Under the pieces are notes generated by a model. It saw only the letters and a program-made list of their open reading frames with translations. It was not told the origin of the DNA and ran no database searches. From Bacillota bacterium (GTDB lineage: Bacteria > Bacillota > UBA4882 > UBA8346): a stretch of 64,000 nucleotides of DNA. The position numbers were made by a program, and so were the translations under genes. Of this stretch, positions 6,235 to 15,315 are shown in pieces. Numbering within the stretch: position 1 is the first letter of the stretch; each line of letters opens with the position of its first letter. The stretch covers positions 1 to 64,000 of the forward strand of contig JAEYRN010000100.1 in assembly GCA_023435565.1 (NCBI GenBank). The letters run 5' to 3'.

Positions 6235-9183
6235 TTAATTAGTTATAATAACCAGAAAGAGTTCTTCTTGATGGACGTTGCCTTCCGGATCAATACCGCT
6301 ACACTTCACTTTTACTTGGCCTGCCGAAATATTTATAGGAGTTTGCCACTTATAGTTCCAAGTTTTATTATTATTAGTCTTAAAATGAATTTTTTCTCCG
6401 GAGGGTAATTGAAGTTCTAAGCTTTTTAAAGTGATGCTTGACTCAATCGAAATTAATACTGAATCACCAGCTTTGATTAGTTCTTTTTCCAGTATTAAAA
6501 GAAGTTTAGATTCTTCTTTTACGATATCGATAGGTCTTTCAAAAGGTATTAAACCAATTTTTATAGGGGCTGTCCCTTCTAATTGCTTTGAGTCAATAAT
6601 TATTGATTCAATTTGTGAAGGGGCCTGCTTGTTATCGGGGAGTAAATTATCATCGAAGTTAAACTGATATGCACCGGGTGAAAGTTGATAAAAAGTAAAC
6701 TGTCCGTCGCGGTTAGAATATGTTTGGGAGGATTGGTTTTGTTCGATATTGATTAAACTGATAGGAATACCTGATAGGTTAGGTTCATTAAGGTCTTGAT
6801 TCCCATTATTATTCCGGTCGAAATAGATTATACCGGTTATATTTTGAGAACGTATGAACGGCAAATCTAGCCGGACAGTTTGATATTGCTTAACCGTTAC
6901 CGATGTTACCGGAGTTTGAGGTAAGTAAATAACTTCATATAATGGGTTGAGACTAATCTGGTGTACTCCTGGGTTTAGCCCATAAATAGCGTAGCGACCA
7001 TTTTCATCAGTTTCAAAAGTATTATCTCCATCAAGAATTAAAATCATTTTGCGAAGTGGATACTCATCTTCCTCAAAAATACCGTTTTGATTCCGGTCAA
7101 GAAATGCTATTCCTTCAACTGTACCCATAGGTTTTTGAATTGGAATGGAAAACTTTTTACGTAAAGATAAGCTAAAGGTATCGGTATGGTATTCGGAAGA
7201 GTCTTGAATTCCGACATACTTTAAGGAAAGCATATATTGGTAGATACTCCAATCAAGTGAAGATTCCAAGCTATACATCGGATCAGATGATAGATAACTG
7301 TACAATAAAGCTTTCCATTCTAAGCTATTTAGCAAGAGTCTTTGTTGAAAACCAAAACCGATTTTGGATTGATTTTCTGAAGAAATAGAGTTTGAAATCA
7401 ATTGTGAATTAAAGACCAAATCTTCATTTTTACTCAAGGCATACTCAGTTTCCCAATTTAATTTTGTATAATCGGAGCTTTTGTCATCTGAGGAATGGTC
7501 GATGGAATGGCTAAACCACCATTCATGTTTAAAACGACCGATTTCAAAAATATCTTCCAAAAAAAGTGAGGAATTATCTTTGGAAAAAGAGCCGTCGGCA
7601 AGTTGATATTGGTATGAAATACGTAAGTTTAATCCCGAAGGCCAATTAAAAATACTTTCAAGGCTATAATCATCATAATTTTTCATGGTTAATTCTTGGT
7701 CCAAATTAAGATCTTCAATAGTTCTGGTTTCATAAATAAATTGGTTGTATATTGTCATAGATTCGTCGGAAAAAGGTTGATATAATGTGAGCTGTAGTCT
7801 TTGTTTGTCCAAATAATCGGATATTTTTTGAAAAGTTTGTAGATTGGAGGTAAAGTACCAGTTTCCTTTGAAACGGTCAACTCCGATTCCCCAAGCGTAG
7901 CTATTAGATGCTGAAGTATTATAGGCTAAAGAGTTTGACCATCTAAGTCCGGAATTTAACTTGGATTGGTAATCCCATTCAAGAACCGTTTGATCGGAAT
8001 TATCAAAAGATTCGTTAAGCAGACTAATTCTTGAGTTCTTATTTAGATATGCTTCCAAACCAAAGGGTCTCTGTTCGTTATTCTCTAATGATTCCCATGC
8101 ATAAACGGCATAGGAACGTTCACCTTCATTATGGGCAACTCTAAGATTGCCAAGGGAGTTGTTGGGTGTAATCAATCCTTGCCAAGGTAGGGAAAAGTCG
8201 CCTGTTTTAATATCCCAGTTATCAATTTTAATGTGAGTAAAATAACGCCGGTTGACATCGTTAAGAATATCGGAAAAATAAACTTGACCGTTACTGTTTG
8301 GCTTCCAATTCCCGCTCATTGAAAAGGAAAGATTAGGGTCGGTAAGATCGAGATCAGTAATATTTGGGTGTGAGACGGATAGTTGTCCCTGCCAAATATA
8401 ATAACGGTCTGCCATTTTAGCATATTGGTCGGCAATGCCGGTAGTAAGGAGAACTACTTTTTGCTGGCTCCCCCAAGAGAATATAAGTTTAATCTGATCA
8501 TAATCATTCTCGGAATATCCGGGGATTTGATGTTTAACTAAAACTTGTCTGGATTCGCCTGGATTTATTTCAAAATAATTTGGTTCAACTTCCAGAGGCC
8601 ATTCATTCTCGGAAGAGCTTTTTATTGATAAAGTCTCTTTGGTATTGCCCGAATTATTAACCGTAATACAGTACTCAACAATTGAGCCATTGGGTCCATT
8701 TTGGGAAGAGGGTAGGGAAAAATTTATTGTGGATACCGGATTTACAAAGATGGGGATATTAACTATTGGTAGAGAAAAAGCTTCTCCGGAAATTTTGAAT
8801 CTGACTCCTATTTTTTTAACAAAATCAGCCGGAGCATTCTGGGGTACCATAACCGTAAGGGGGAAATAATAATTGTTGGTATTGGCCGGAATGGTAACCA
8901 TGTTTTCTCCGATAATATTCCAATCTGATTCAGTCAAATATTCAATTTGTAAATCTAATGGAGAATTGCTCCGATTTTGAAAAGATAAGACATAAGTTAA
9001 AAAATCGCCCGGATTTCCGGTTTGTTGATCGGGGACAGTAACGGAAAGAGCAGTATTTAAAACTGTTTCTCCAGCTAAAACGGAGTAACTGTTTGACATA
9101 AGAAGGAAAATAATAATTATTATCGAAATATAAATATGAATGTTTTTATAAAAACCTTTCATAATCCTTAAATTTTCTAGCAA
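6235..9183 (-). CDS. Putative outer-membrane usher-like beta-barrel protein
   Basis: 982 residues. An N-terminal signal segment is followed by two immunoglobulin-like regions (about 40-250) with repeated PGDFLTY / PGESRQV-type strands. A long stretch (about 265-690) of alternating polar and aromatic strands such as NSYAWGIGVDRFKGNWYF looks like a transmembrane beta-barrel. Two SdrD-B-like or carboxypeptidase-regulatory-like domains follow, with GIAFLDRNQNGIFEEDEYPL and GIIYFDRNNNGNQDLNEPNL, and a final beta domain. Usher proteins of alternative chaperone-usher pathways share this barrel-plus-C-terminal-domain plan. A TTG at 9183 and an ATG at 9162 are both possible starts. It is convergent with the subunit genes and divergent from the gene at 9220. 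A large cell-surface adhesin is the alternative. Confidence 0.55.
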   Translation of the reverse strand: MLENLRIMKGFYKNIHIYISIIIIIFLLMSNSYSVLAGETVLNTALSVTVPDQQTGNPGDFLTYVLSFQNRSNSPLDLQIEYLTESDWNIIGENMVTIPANTNNYYFPLTVMVPQNAPADFVKKIGVRFKISGEAFSLPIVNIPIFVNPVSTINFSLPSSQNGPNGSIVEYCITVNNSGNTKETLSIKSSSENEWPLEVEPNYFEINPGESRQVLVKHQIPGYSENDYDQIKLIFSWGSQQKVVLLTTGIADQYAKMADRYYIWQGQLSVSHPNITDLDLTDPNLSFSMSGNWKPNSNGQVYFSDILNDVNRRYFTHIKIDNWDIKTGDFSLPWQGLITPNNSLGNLRVAHNEGERSYAVYAWESLENNEQRPFGLEAYLNKNSRISLLNESFDNSDQTVLEWDYQSKLNSGLRWSNSLAYNTSASNSYAWGIGVDRFKGNWYFTSNLQTFQKISDYLDKQRLQLTLYQPFSDESMTIYNQFIYETRTIEDLNLDQELTMKNYDDYSLESIFNWPSGLNLRISYQYQLADGSFSKDNSSLFLEDIFEIGRFKHEWWFSHSIDHSSDDKSSDYTKLNWETEYALSKNEDLVFNSQLISNSISSENQSKIGFGFQQRLLLNSLEWKALLYSYLSSDPMYSLESSLDWSIYQYMLSLKYVGIQDSSEYHTDTFSLSLRKKFSIPIQKPMGTVEGIAFLDRNQNGIFEEDEYPLRKMILILDGDNTFETDENGRYAIYGLNPGVHQISLNPLYEVIYLPQTPVTSVTVKQYQTVRLDLPFIRSQNITGIIYFDRNNNGNQDLNEPNLSGIPISLINIEQNQSSQTYSNRDGQFTFYQLSPGAYQFNFDDNLLPDNKQAPSQIESIIIDSKQLEGTAPIKIGLIPFERPIDIVKEESKLLLILEKELIKAGDSVLISIESSITLKSLELQLPSGEKIHFKTNNNKTWNYKWQTPINISAGQVKVKCSGIDPEGNVHQEELFLVIITN

Positions 9184-9219
9184 AACTTTGGAAATCCTTT
9201 TTTATTAGAAAGGGAAAAA

Positions 9220-9756
9220 ATGAAAAATCGAATTATTTTTAAAAATTTAAAAGTTTCGATCTTCATTATTGGACTACTGATAGTTAGTAGCAGTTCACTT
9301 TTTAAAATGCCGGTTTACGCCTTAGGCCCCTTTCTCAGGATCAACGTCACACCTTCCAATATTTCATTTAATATTGTCAATGCTGAGGACCCGGAAGAGT
9401 ATTATTCCGGTAACCAAGAGGTAGTAGTCGTTTCAAAACATATATTTCCCTTATTTGATTTAAAATTACCTTGGCACATGGGGATTAGGTCTGCGGAGGC
9501 TTATCTGCGAGATTCCATCAATCCTAATAATCGGATTCCTATTTCACAACTACACTGGTCAAAAGATGGTCAAAATTTTTACCAGCTTTCCCAAGAATGG
9601 GTATTAGTTAATTCATATTATGATTTTTATGAAAAACCATATGAAGAAAACATAATTTACCGTTTATATTCGGAGCCTAATAAGAACTTGCCCGCGGGGC
9701 TTTATTCAGTCAGAATTGAATTTGACGCCAGGTGGCTTAATCTTCCCTGGAGATAA
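9220..9756 (+). CDS. Secreted protein of the surface-structure locus
   Basis: 178 residues with a strong N-terminal hydrophobic segment (VSIFIIGLLIVSSSS, cut near VYALGP). The mature domain is beta-rich: LRINVTPSNISFNIVNAEDP, then aromatic strands, ending in GLYSVRIEFDARWLNLPWR. It lacks recognised catalytic residues. It starts 36 bp from the divergent barrel gene and shares its control region. A GntR regulator follows after only 17 bp and is probably co-transcribed. It may be a tip or accessory subunit of the same surface structure, but I do not recognise the family. Confidence 0.55.
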   Translation: MKNRIIFKNLKVSIFIIGLLIVSSSSLFKMPVYALGPFLRINVTPSNISFNIVNAEDPEEYYSGNQEVVVVSKHIFPLFDLKLPWHMGIRSAEAYLRDSINPNNRIPISQLHWSKDGQNFYQLSQEWVLVNSYYDFYEKPYEENIIYRLYSEPNKNLPAGLYSVRIEFDARWLNLPWR

Positions 9757-9773
9757 AAATTAGAGGTGATTTT

Positions 9774-10454
9774 TTGTTTCAACCGATTCAATCAACAACA
9801 GTAGTACAACAGATTATCGATAAAATTACTCAATCGTTAATTAAAGGAGAGTTAAAACCGGGAGACCGTTTGCCTCCCGAACCGGAGTTAGCGTTACAGC
9901 TCGGGGTAAGCCGAACATCTCTCCGTGAAGCTTTAAAGACTCTTAGTGGTTTGGGAGTTTTAAATGCCCGGAAACGTGGTGGTACTTTTATTGCGACTGA
10001 AGGTTCGCAGTCAATGCTGAATCCATTAATCTTTAATTTAATAATTGAGAAAGGCTCAAAGGATGATTTGTTTGAGTTAAGAGTATTGTTAGAGGTAGAT
10101 GCTATTGAATTGGCAATAAAAAAAGCAACGGCTAAGGATTTTAAATTGCTTGCCGATGAACTGGATGAATTTGAAAAAAGTATTCCCAGCGATGATTTGG
10201 AGTTATTAGCAGACCTGGATCTTCGTTTTCACTTGAAATTATTAGAAATCTCCAATAATTCTTCCTTTATAAGGATTAGTCAGTTAATTATGCAATTGTT
10301 CGCGTACCCAATTGAAAAGGCTTTAAAAAAGATCGGACCTAATCAAGTTCTAGAAAGTCATAGGGCGTTATATAAAGCCTTAACGGAACGGGATTTGCTT
10401 CGGGCAAAGGAACATGTGGTTCGCGCTTTTGAAAGTTCAAGGCGGTTTTTTTGA
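9774..10454 (+). CDS. GntR/FadR-family transcriptional regulator
   Basis: 226 residues from a TTG with the ribosome-binding site GAGGTGA. The N-terminal winged helix-turn-helix contains GELKPGDRLPPEPELALQLG and VSRTSLREALKTLSGLGV, typical of the FadR subfamily. The all-helical FCD ligand domain follows from about residue 95 with ELRVLLEVDAIELA and LRFHLKLLEISNNSSF. Members sense small organic acids or acyl compounds. It sits 17 bp after a secreted protein of the surface locus, so it may control that locus, but no operator was identified. A strong terminator follows. Confidence 0.88.
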   Translation: MFQPIQSTTVVQQIIDKITQSLIKGELKPGDRLPPEPELALQLGVSRTSLREALKTLSGLGVLNARKRGGTFIATEGSQSMLNPLIFNLIIEKGSKDDLFELRVLLEVDAIELAIKKATAKDFKLLADELDEFEKSIPSDDLELLADLDLRFHLKLLEISNNSSFIRISQLIMQLFAYPIEKALKKIGPNQVLESHRALYKALTERDLLRAKEHVVRAFESSRRFF

Positions 10455-10491
10455 AATAATAGGGGCAGGTTTTGTTCTGCCCCTATTATTT
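10454..10491. terminator. Bidirectional terminator between GntR gene and glycoside hydrolase
   Basis: A perfect 15-bp stem (10454-10468 with 10477-10491) with GGGGCAG at its core, and A/T tracts on both sides. It serves the two convergent genes. Confidence 0.88.
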
Positions 10492-10497
10492 CCATAG

Positions 10498-11664
10498 TTA
10501 ATTGTATTTTGCCTTATCGTAACGGCAACTTGGGTTCCAAAAAATCCATTCCTTGACACCGGCGTCTTCGACAGCCTTGATTTGGGCTTGAATTTCATTT
10601 CGGCCGTAATGATGGCCCAGATTAAAATCTTGGAGCCAGGGCCTAAGGATGGTTGAAGTATTACCTGCCTCATCAATTCTTCTTTTGGCATCGCTGACAC
10701 CTTTAAGTACTGTTTCATAGGGTTGTTGGTTGGGGTTTTTTAAACCATAAGTGCCATAAGCGTAATGAGAAGGGTATACCATTGGACAAACGATGTCAAC
10801 ATTGCTGATTATTTTTTCAAATTGTTGCCCGATCCCCTGATCATTGGGGGCGCTGGTAGTTAAACCGAAAATATCGGCAGAAATAGGAATTTGATAAGGT
10901 TGCAGTTTGGCGCGGGCATACTTCAAGAAATTTTGGATGGTGTCTTCTCGAGATTCTCCATTATTAAATGGGTAAACACAACGCTTAACATCTCCATCGC
11001 TTGTAAAACGGACATAATCGAACTGGATCTCTTGAAAACCGATGGTAATTGCTTCTTCAGCAATACTAATAATATAATCCCATAATTCTTGGTTATAAGG
11101 ATCAACCCAGTGTAAACCCTTACGATCCTTCCATAAACCACCGTTAATATCTTTAACGGCCCAGTCAGGGTTTTTTTTGGCCATAAAAGGATCCTTGAAA
11201 ACTACAATCCGGGCAATGGGGAAAATATTATTCTTCTGTAAAGTTTGAATTAAGGCCTTCGGGTCATTAATTTTATTTTCATGTGCTTTAATTTGACTAA
11301 CCATTTCGACTTCGGAATGATAGCTAAGAGTTCCGGTATCATCTTTGACATCAATGACGATTGAGTTAATTTCAGTTTCATTAATGAATTCAACTAATCT
11401 AGGCAACCATTTGGCCGAGCCCGCCATCCAACCGGTGGCGTAAATTCCTTTGACTTCTTTGGGCTTGGGCCAATTAAGTTTAGCTACATTTCTAAGGCCC
11501 ATCTGTTTTTCAGGAGATGGTTTGGGAATAATTACCAACTGGTTAGGGCTTGACACAATTTGATTGATAAAAACCGCTTCCACTGTGGAGAATTGGGGCA
11601 GGGGAATTAAAACGCATAGTAAAAATAAAGGTAAATGAAAGAGGATCCATTTTTTTGTCTTCAA
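10498..11664 (-). CDS. Secreted putative glycoside hydrolase (DUF4015-like)
   Basis: 388 residues from a TTG preceded by GAGGTGG, with a signal peptide (LPLFLLCVLIPLPQF). The body follows the DUF4015 putative glycoside hydrolase pattern: VKGIYATGWMAGS at the start of a TIM barrel, SIVIDVKDDTGTLSY, WVDPYNQELWDYI, EIQFDYVRFTSDGD and DIVCPMVYPSHYA. The acidic residues in KDDTG and FDYVRF are the likely active-site candidates. Substrate unknown; cell-wall or exopolysaccharide glycan is plausible. It is followed by the shared bidirectional terminator. Confidence 0.82.
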   Translation of the reverse strand: MKTKKWILFHLPLFLLCVLIPLPQFSTVEAVFINQIVSSPNQLVIIPKPSPEKQMGLRNVAKLNWPKPKEVKGIYATGWMAGSAKWLPRLVEFINETEINSIVIDVKDDTGTLSYHSEVEMVSQIKAHENKINDPKALIQTLQKNNIFPIARIVVFKDPFMAKKNPDWAVKDINGGLWKDRKGLHWVDPYNQELWDYIISIAEEAITIGFQEIQFDYVRFTSDGDVKRCVYPFNNGESREDTIQNFLKYARAKLQPYQIPISADIFGLTTSAPNDQGIGQQFEKIISNVDIVCPMVYPSHYAYGTYGLKNPNQQPYETVLKGVSDAKRRIDEAGNTSTILRPWLQDFNLGHHYGRNEIQAQIKAVEDAGVKEWIFWNPSCRYDKAKYN

Positions 11665-11853
11665 CTATTTCCACCTCACTTAGTTGAGCGCTATTTTCGC
11701 TGCTGGAAGGGGTTTCACCTTTAGAAAGATATTAGTAAAACACAGGAAAAAGAACTTTTAGGAGTTAATAGTCAGAAGATAGGGACAGGATGATTCGAGG
11801 AGTGGAGAAAAAAAGCATTTAGTATTATTTAATACTTTTAAGAAGGTCTAAAT

Positions 11854-12342
11854 GTGAAAGTAGTAATTGTAAGTGATAGTCATGGAAATTATGGAGTATT
11901 AAAGCGGATCATTAAAAGGGAAGAGCCTTTTGACCTGTTTCTACATTTAGGAGATGGGATTGAGGAGGCTATCAGACTCCAAAAAATGAATGGTTTTAAT
12001 TTGGATGGAGTGGAGGGAAACAATGATATTAAAGGTGCTTTTCCCACTTCTTTAGTGTTAAAGTTTGGGAAAAAGCGTTGTTTTTTTACTCATGGGCATT
12101 TATTCGAAATTCACCGAGGCCATACATTGCTGGTGGCTCATGCGCGTAGTTTGAAGGTAGATCTGGTTTTTTTCGGCCATACACACCGTTACTGTGATGA
12201 CTTCCAAAAAGGGATCCGTTTGCTTAATCCCGGTTCTGTTTGTACTTATCTTTCAAAGGAAGCCGGTTATTTTGTTTTACTGATAGAAGAAAATTTCTTC
12301 AAAATAGAAAGAATTTTGGTTTTGGAGGAAAACACCTGTTAA
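11854..12342 (+). CDS. YfcE/MJ0936-type metallophosphoesterase
   Basis: 162 residues from a GTG seven bases after AAGAAGG. All metal-binding motifs of the calcineurin-like phosphoesterase family are visible: SDSHGN (positions 7-12), LHLGDG, GNND, THGH and FGHTHRY. The short length fits the YfcE group, cytosolic phosphodiesterases with undefined natural substrates. The next gene encodes a glycolipid glycosyltransferase starting about 80 bp on, perhaps in the same transcript. Confidence 0.9.
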   Translation: MKVVIVSDSHGNYGVLKRIIKREEPFDLFLHLGDGIEEAIRLQKMNGFNLDGVEGNNDIKGAFPTSLVLKFGKKRCFFTHGHLFEIHRGHTLLVAHARSLKVDLVFFGHTHRYCDDFQKGIRLLNPGSVCTYLSKEAGYFVLLIEENFFKIERILVLEENTC

Positions 12343-12420
12343 AAACAGAAATTGACGAATGATGAGAAAAAAATTATAATAAATTAAGATGAAATGTAAT
12401 ACAAGAGAGGACTGAGTTTT

Positions 12421-13554
12421 CTGACCAAAATTCATATAATATATACCGACGCTGGAGCCGGCCACCGAAGAGCTGCGGAAGCACTTTATAAGGTAGCAGA
12501 AGAAATTTTTTCCGAAGCGGAGATCAGTCTGTTTGATGTATTGGATTATACAACACCAATTTTTAAAAAGTCATATCCGGCTATTTATCTATTTATGGTA
12601 AACCGATGTCCATGGTTATTTGGGTTGGGATATTATTTAACCGATATAAGAGTAGTAGACCGGATTGTCAGGTATTTTAGAAGGATTACCAATTCCTTAA
12701 ACTGCAAAAGATTTGAGGAATTCATAGTAAACGAAAATCCGGATTTGATTATTACTACTCACTGGTTGGCCAATGAAATAATCACTTCTCTAAAGAAACG
12801 CCGGAAACTCAAACCTTTTTTGACAACCTGTATTACGGACTATTATCCACATGCTTTTTGGAGGAACAGGGGAGTTGACCTTTATATAGCTCCTAATGAA
12901 GATTTAATTCCACGCCTCGTCAAACTGGGAGTTACTCCAGAAAAGGTACGCACTTTGGGATTACCAATTTCTCCCGAATTTTCTTACAGTCATGATAAGA
13001 CTGAAATTAAAAAGCGATTAGGTATAAATAACGAATTATTTTCAATCTTAATTACCAGCGGCGGTTTTGGAGTAGGACCAATTAAGGAACTGGTAGCGGA
13101 GATTGAAAAAATAGATTATCCTATACAATTACAGGTAGTTTGCGGTAAAAATTTGGGGTTACAAAATGAATTAGTCACTTATACTCAGAAATCAAGTCAT
13201 AGTATTCGGATATTCGGTTTTGTCAAGAATATGGATGAGTTGATGGAAGCCAGCGATATATTAATTTCAAAGTCAGGCGGCTTGACCTCGACTGAAGCGA
13301 TGGCTAAAGGCCTACCATTAATTATTCTTTACCCCATACCTGGTCAAGAGTTTAGTAATAGCGAGTTTTTATTGAAACATGGCGCCGGTTTACGGGTAAG
13401 AAGCGCTAAACAAGCTCGAATTGCTTTGGAGGGATTGCTGGCCGAGCCGGGGCGATTGGCCGTTTTACGTAAAAACATAGCTAAACTTGCAAAACCTAAT
13501 GCGGCCCGGGAAATTATCGCATATTTAAAGCAAGTATACCAGAAGGGAGCTTGA
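12421..13554 (+). CDS. MGDG-synthase/UgtP-type diacylglycerol glycosyltransferase
   Basis: The first in-frame ATG/GTG/TTG would begin at 12541, but the conserved N-terminus IIYTDAGAGHRRAAEAL is encoded upstream in the same frame. The likely start is the CTG at 12421, about 9 bases after GAGAGGA, giving 377 residues. The N-terminal MGDG-synthase domain is followed by a GT28-type domain with TSGGFGVGPIKELV and the nucleotide-sugar-binding SKSGGLTSTEAMAKGLPLI. The enzyme should transfer a sugar from a UDP-sugar onto diacylglycerol at the membrane, making glycolipid or a lipid anchor precursor. Sugar identity cannot be read from sequence. Confidence 0.85.
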   Translation: MTKIHIIYTDAGAGHRRAAEALYKVAEEIFSEAEISLFDVLDYTTPIFKKSYPAIYLFMVNRCPWLFGLGYYLTDIRVVDRIVRYFRRITNSLNCKRFEEFIVNENPDLIITTHWLANEIITSLKKRRKLKPFLTTCITDYYPHAFWRNRGVDLYIAPNEDLIPRLVKLGVTPEKVRTLGLPISPEFSYSHDKTEIKKRLGINNELFSILITSGGFGVGPIKELVAEIEKIDYPIQLQVVCGKNLGLQNELVTYTQKSSHSIRIFGFVKNMDELMEASDILISKSGGLTSTEAMAKGLPLIILYPIPGQEFSNSEFLLKHGAGLRVRSAKQARIALEGLLAEPGRLAVLRKNIAKLAKPNAAREIIAYLKQVYQKGA

Positions 13555-13564
13555 TTTAAGAGAT

Positions 13565-13780
13565 ATGCCGGATCAAAAGGTGATTGAGCGATTGAACGAA
13601 CTATATCATAAATCCAAACAAGCCGTATTATCTGCGGAAGAATTAGTCGAACGGGACCGGCTACGCAGGATCTATCTGGATTCGATAAAAGAACAATTTA
13701 AAGTTACCCTAGATCAAATTGAAATAGTAGATGAAGCGGGAAATAAAGCTAACCCAGGTGGAGATGGGCACAAACATTGA
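13565..13780 (+). CDS. DUF896 (UPF0291/YnzC-like) small protein
   Basis: 71 residues, a small two-helix cytosolic protein. The family pattern RLNELYHKSKQAVLSAEELVERDRLR followed by YLDSIKEQFK matches the DUF896 group of Firmicutes. It begins 10 bp after the glycosyltransferase, so it is probably co-transcribed. A terminator lies just after it. The function of the family is not established. Confidence 0.85.
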   Translation: MPDQKVIERLNELYHKSKQAVLSAEELVERDRLRRIYLDSIKEQFKVTLDQIEIVDEAGNKANPGGDGHKH

Positions 13781-13787
13781 TAAATCA

Positions 13788-13816
13788 AAAACCGGGAATA
13801 TTGAATTTCCGGTTTT
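13788..13816 (+). terminator. Terminator after DUF896 gene
   Basis: AAAACCGG at 13788 pairs with CCGGTTTT ending at 13816, with further pairs inside the stem. The stretch from here to 14037 holds nothing else recognisable. Confidence 0.65.
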
Positions 13817-14037
13817 GAATATGGATACTGTCTTTTTAATTAAAACAGCTAATAAACATTTCTTTGATAAACCTAGCCTTTAATATAAGGGCAATCCCTT
13901 TGACTTCAGGGGACTTTCGGTTCAGTGTTTCCACCGGTATCTCTACCGTCATAATGATTATAACAGCAAATAGTTACATTTGTACTTGTTTTTGATTAAT
14001 AAATAGTTAAATAAATTTCATGAGAGATTCTTTATAA

Positions 14038-14700
14038 TCATAATATCATATTACCATTGATTTCAATTTTAAAATTACAGTCCAAAAAAGTAGCGGCACG
14101 ACGGCACATCATCATTCTAGCCAAGAATATTTCAAAGTATTCCATTACCTGGCATATTGAAGAATCAATTTTCAATTCCAAAGTAATATTTTTCTTTTCG
14201 GGATTAACATTAACAAAAGAATGAATCGCTGCATAATTAACCCGATCATGAATATTAAGGGAGGTAATATCGGTATTTCTAGCCCTACTACGATGAACAT
14301 CGGATTTATCGGCTAAAATAAGCGCTGCAGCAATACTATTAACAGCTTCACCGTATTCTTCCTCGTGATTTCCAATTGCCCCGACTATGGCGGCGGCTTC
14401 ATATGGATCCATCCCTTTGTTTAATAAGTAGTTAAGCGCCATTGTAGCGCCGGTCCGTCCATGATCCTTTCGATTGGCGATATTTCCGATGTCATGGAGA
14501 TAACCGGCAATAGCAGCCAATTCACTTTGGCGTTCCGGATAACCAAGCCGAATTAAAATATTTTGCGCGATCTTCGAAACCAAGTTTGTATGGCGTAATC
14601 CGTGCTCGGTATATCCCATTGCTTTTAAATGCAGATCTGCTGTTTGAATTAAAGCGGAAGTTAATGGATCGTTTTTTACTTCATCTAATGTTAATAACAT
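14038..14700 (-). CDS. HD-domain phosphohydrolase
   Basis: 220 residues with a single HD domain: GLRHTNLVSKIAQNIL, then GYLHDIGNIANRKDHGRTGA carrying the metal-binding His-Asp pair, AIGNHEEEYG and ALILADKSDVHRSRAR. It lacks the GYP motif, so it is not a cyclic-di-GMP phosphodiesterase of the HD-GYP class. The C-terminal 60 residues form a small beta domain. The substrate may be a nucleotide but cannot be told from the sequence. It lies upstream of luxS on the same strand map but with its own spacing of over 100 bp. Confidence 0.85.
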   Translation of the reverse strand: MLLTLDEVKNDPLTSALIQTADLHLKAMGYTEHGLRHTNLVSKIAQNILIRLGYPERQSELAAIAGYLHDIGNIANRKDHGRTGATMALNYLLNKGMDPYEAAAIVGAIGNHEEEYGEAVNSIAAALILADKSDVHRSRARNTDITSLNIHDRVNYAAIHSFVNVNPEKKNITLELKIDSSICQVMEYFEIFLARMMMCRRAATFLDCNFKIEINGNMIL

Positions 14701-14816
14701 TTATAAGGTCCTTTCCTTTCGTGAAGATCTTAACATTTCATAATTTGATTGATCCTCATTAACGTTCGATGTTCGGATATGCCGAAAGTAAGGTTTGATA
14801 GAGAAAAATTATTATT

Positions 14817-15287
14817 TTAACGGTAGATTTTTACTATTTCAGTTTCAGGTACGCTTAAAAATCTCGAGGCCCATAATTTAGCTGATTCAAGGTCATGTTC
14901 GAGGTAATTGCCGCATTCTTTACGGGTGGCTCCGGGAATTGGATCCTTAAATTGCAAAATATGTTGTAGAGCTTTACGGACGAGCGCCGCAACCCAATCA
15001 ACATCTTTGTCATTACAAAATATCAAATAAAAACCGGTTCTACATCCCATTGGCGAAATGTCGATTAATTCATCGGTATAATTCCGGACCAAAGTGGCCA
15101 ATAAATGCTCAAGGGTGTGCAAAGAATCGTTTGGTATGAACTTTTGATTTGGTTGGGCGAAACGAACATCAAACTTAGAGATCATACAATTGGGAAATTG
15201 GGGGTCAACATTCACCACTTTAGCTTTTCGAACATAAGGGGCGATGACTCGATCATGATCTAGCTCGAAGGATTCTACTTTCTTCAT
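14817..15287 (-). CDS. luxS: S-ribosylhomocysteine lyase
   Basis: LuxS, 156 residues, splits S-ribosylhomocysteine into homocysteine and the autoinducer-2 precursor DPD. The zinc ligands are the two histidines of HTLEH (57 and 61) and Cys125 in TRKECGN. The catalytic cysteine is in MGCRTG (82). Length is standard. It follows the nucleosidase gene by 28 bp on the same strand, so the two steps that recycle S-adenosylhomocysteine are encoded together. Confidence 0.97.
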   Translation of the reverse strand: MKKVESFELDHDRVIAPYVRKAKVVNVDPQFPNCMISKFDVRFAQPNQKFIPNDSLHTLEHLLATLVRNYTDELIDISPMGCRTGFYLIFCNDKDVDWVAALVRKALQHILQFKDPIPGATRKECGNYLEHDLESAKLWASRFLSVPETEIVKIYR

Positions 15288-15315
15288 AAGGATTCACACC
15301 TCATTCCTCATAGAG

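Noticed and set aside
5924..6238. Open frame of 104 codons overlapping the GEMM-controlled gene
   Set aside because: It lies in another frame of a better supported secreted protein and crosses a terminator; no ribosome-binding site.
14038..14700. HD-domain protein as a second c-di-GMP phosphodiesterase
   Set aside because: It has the HD pair but no GYP motif and is too short for the HD-GYP class.
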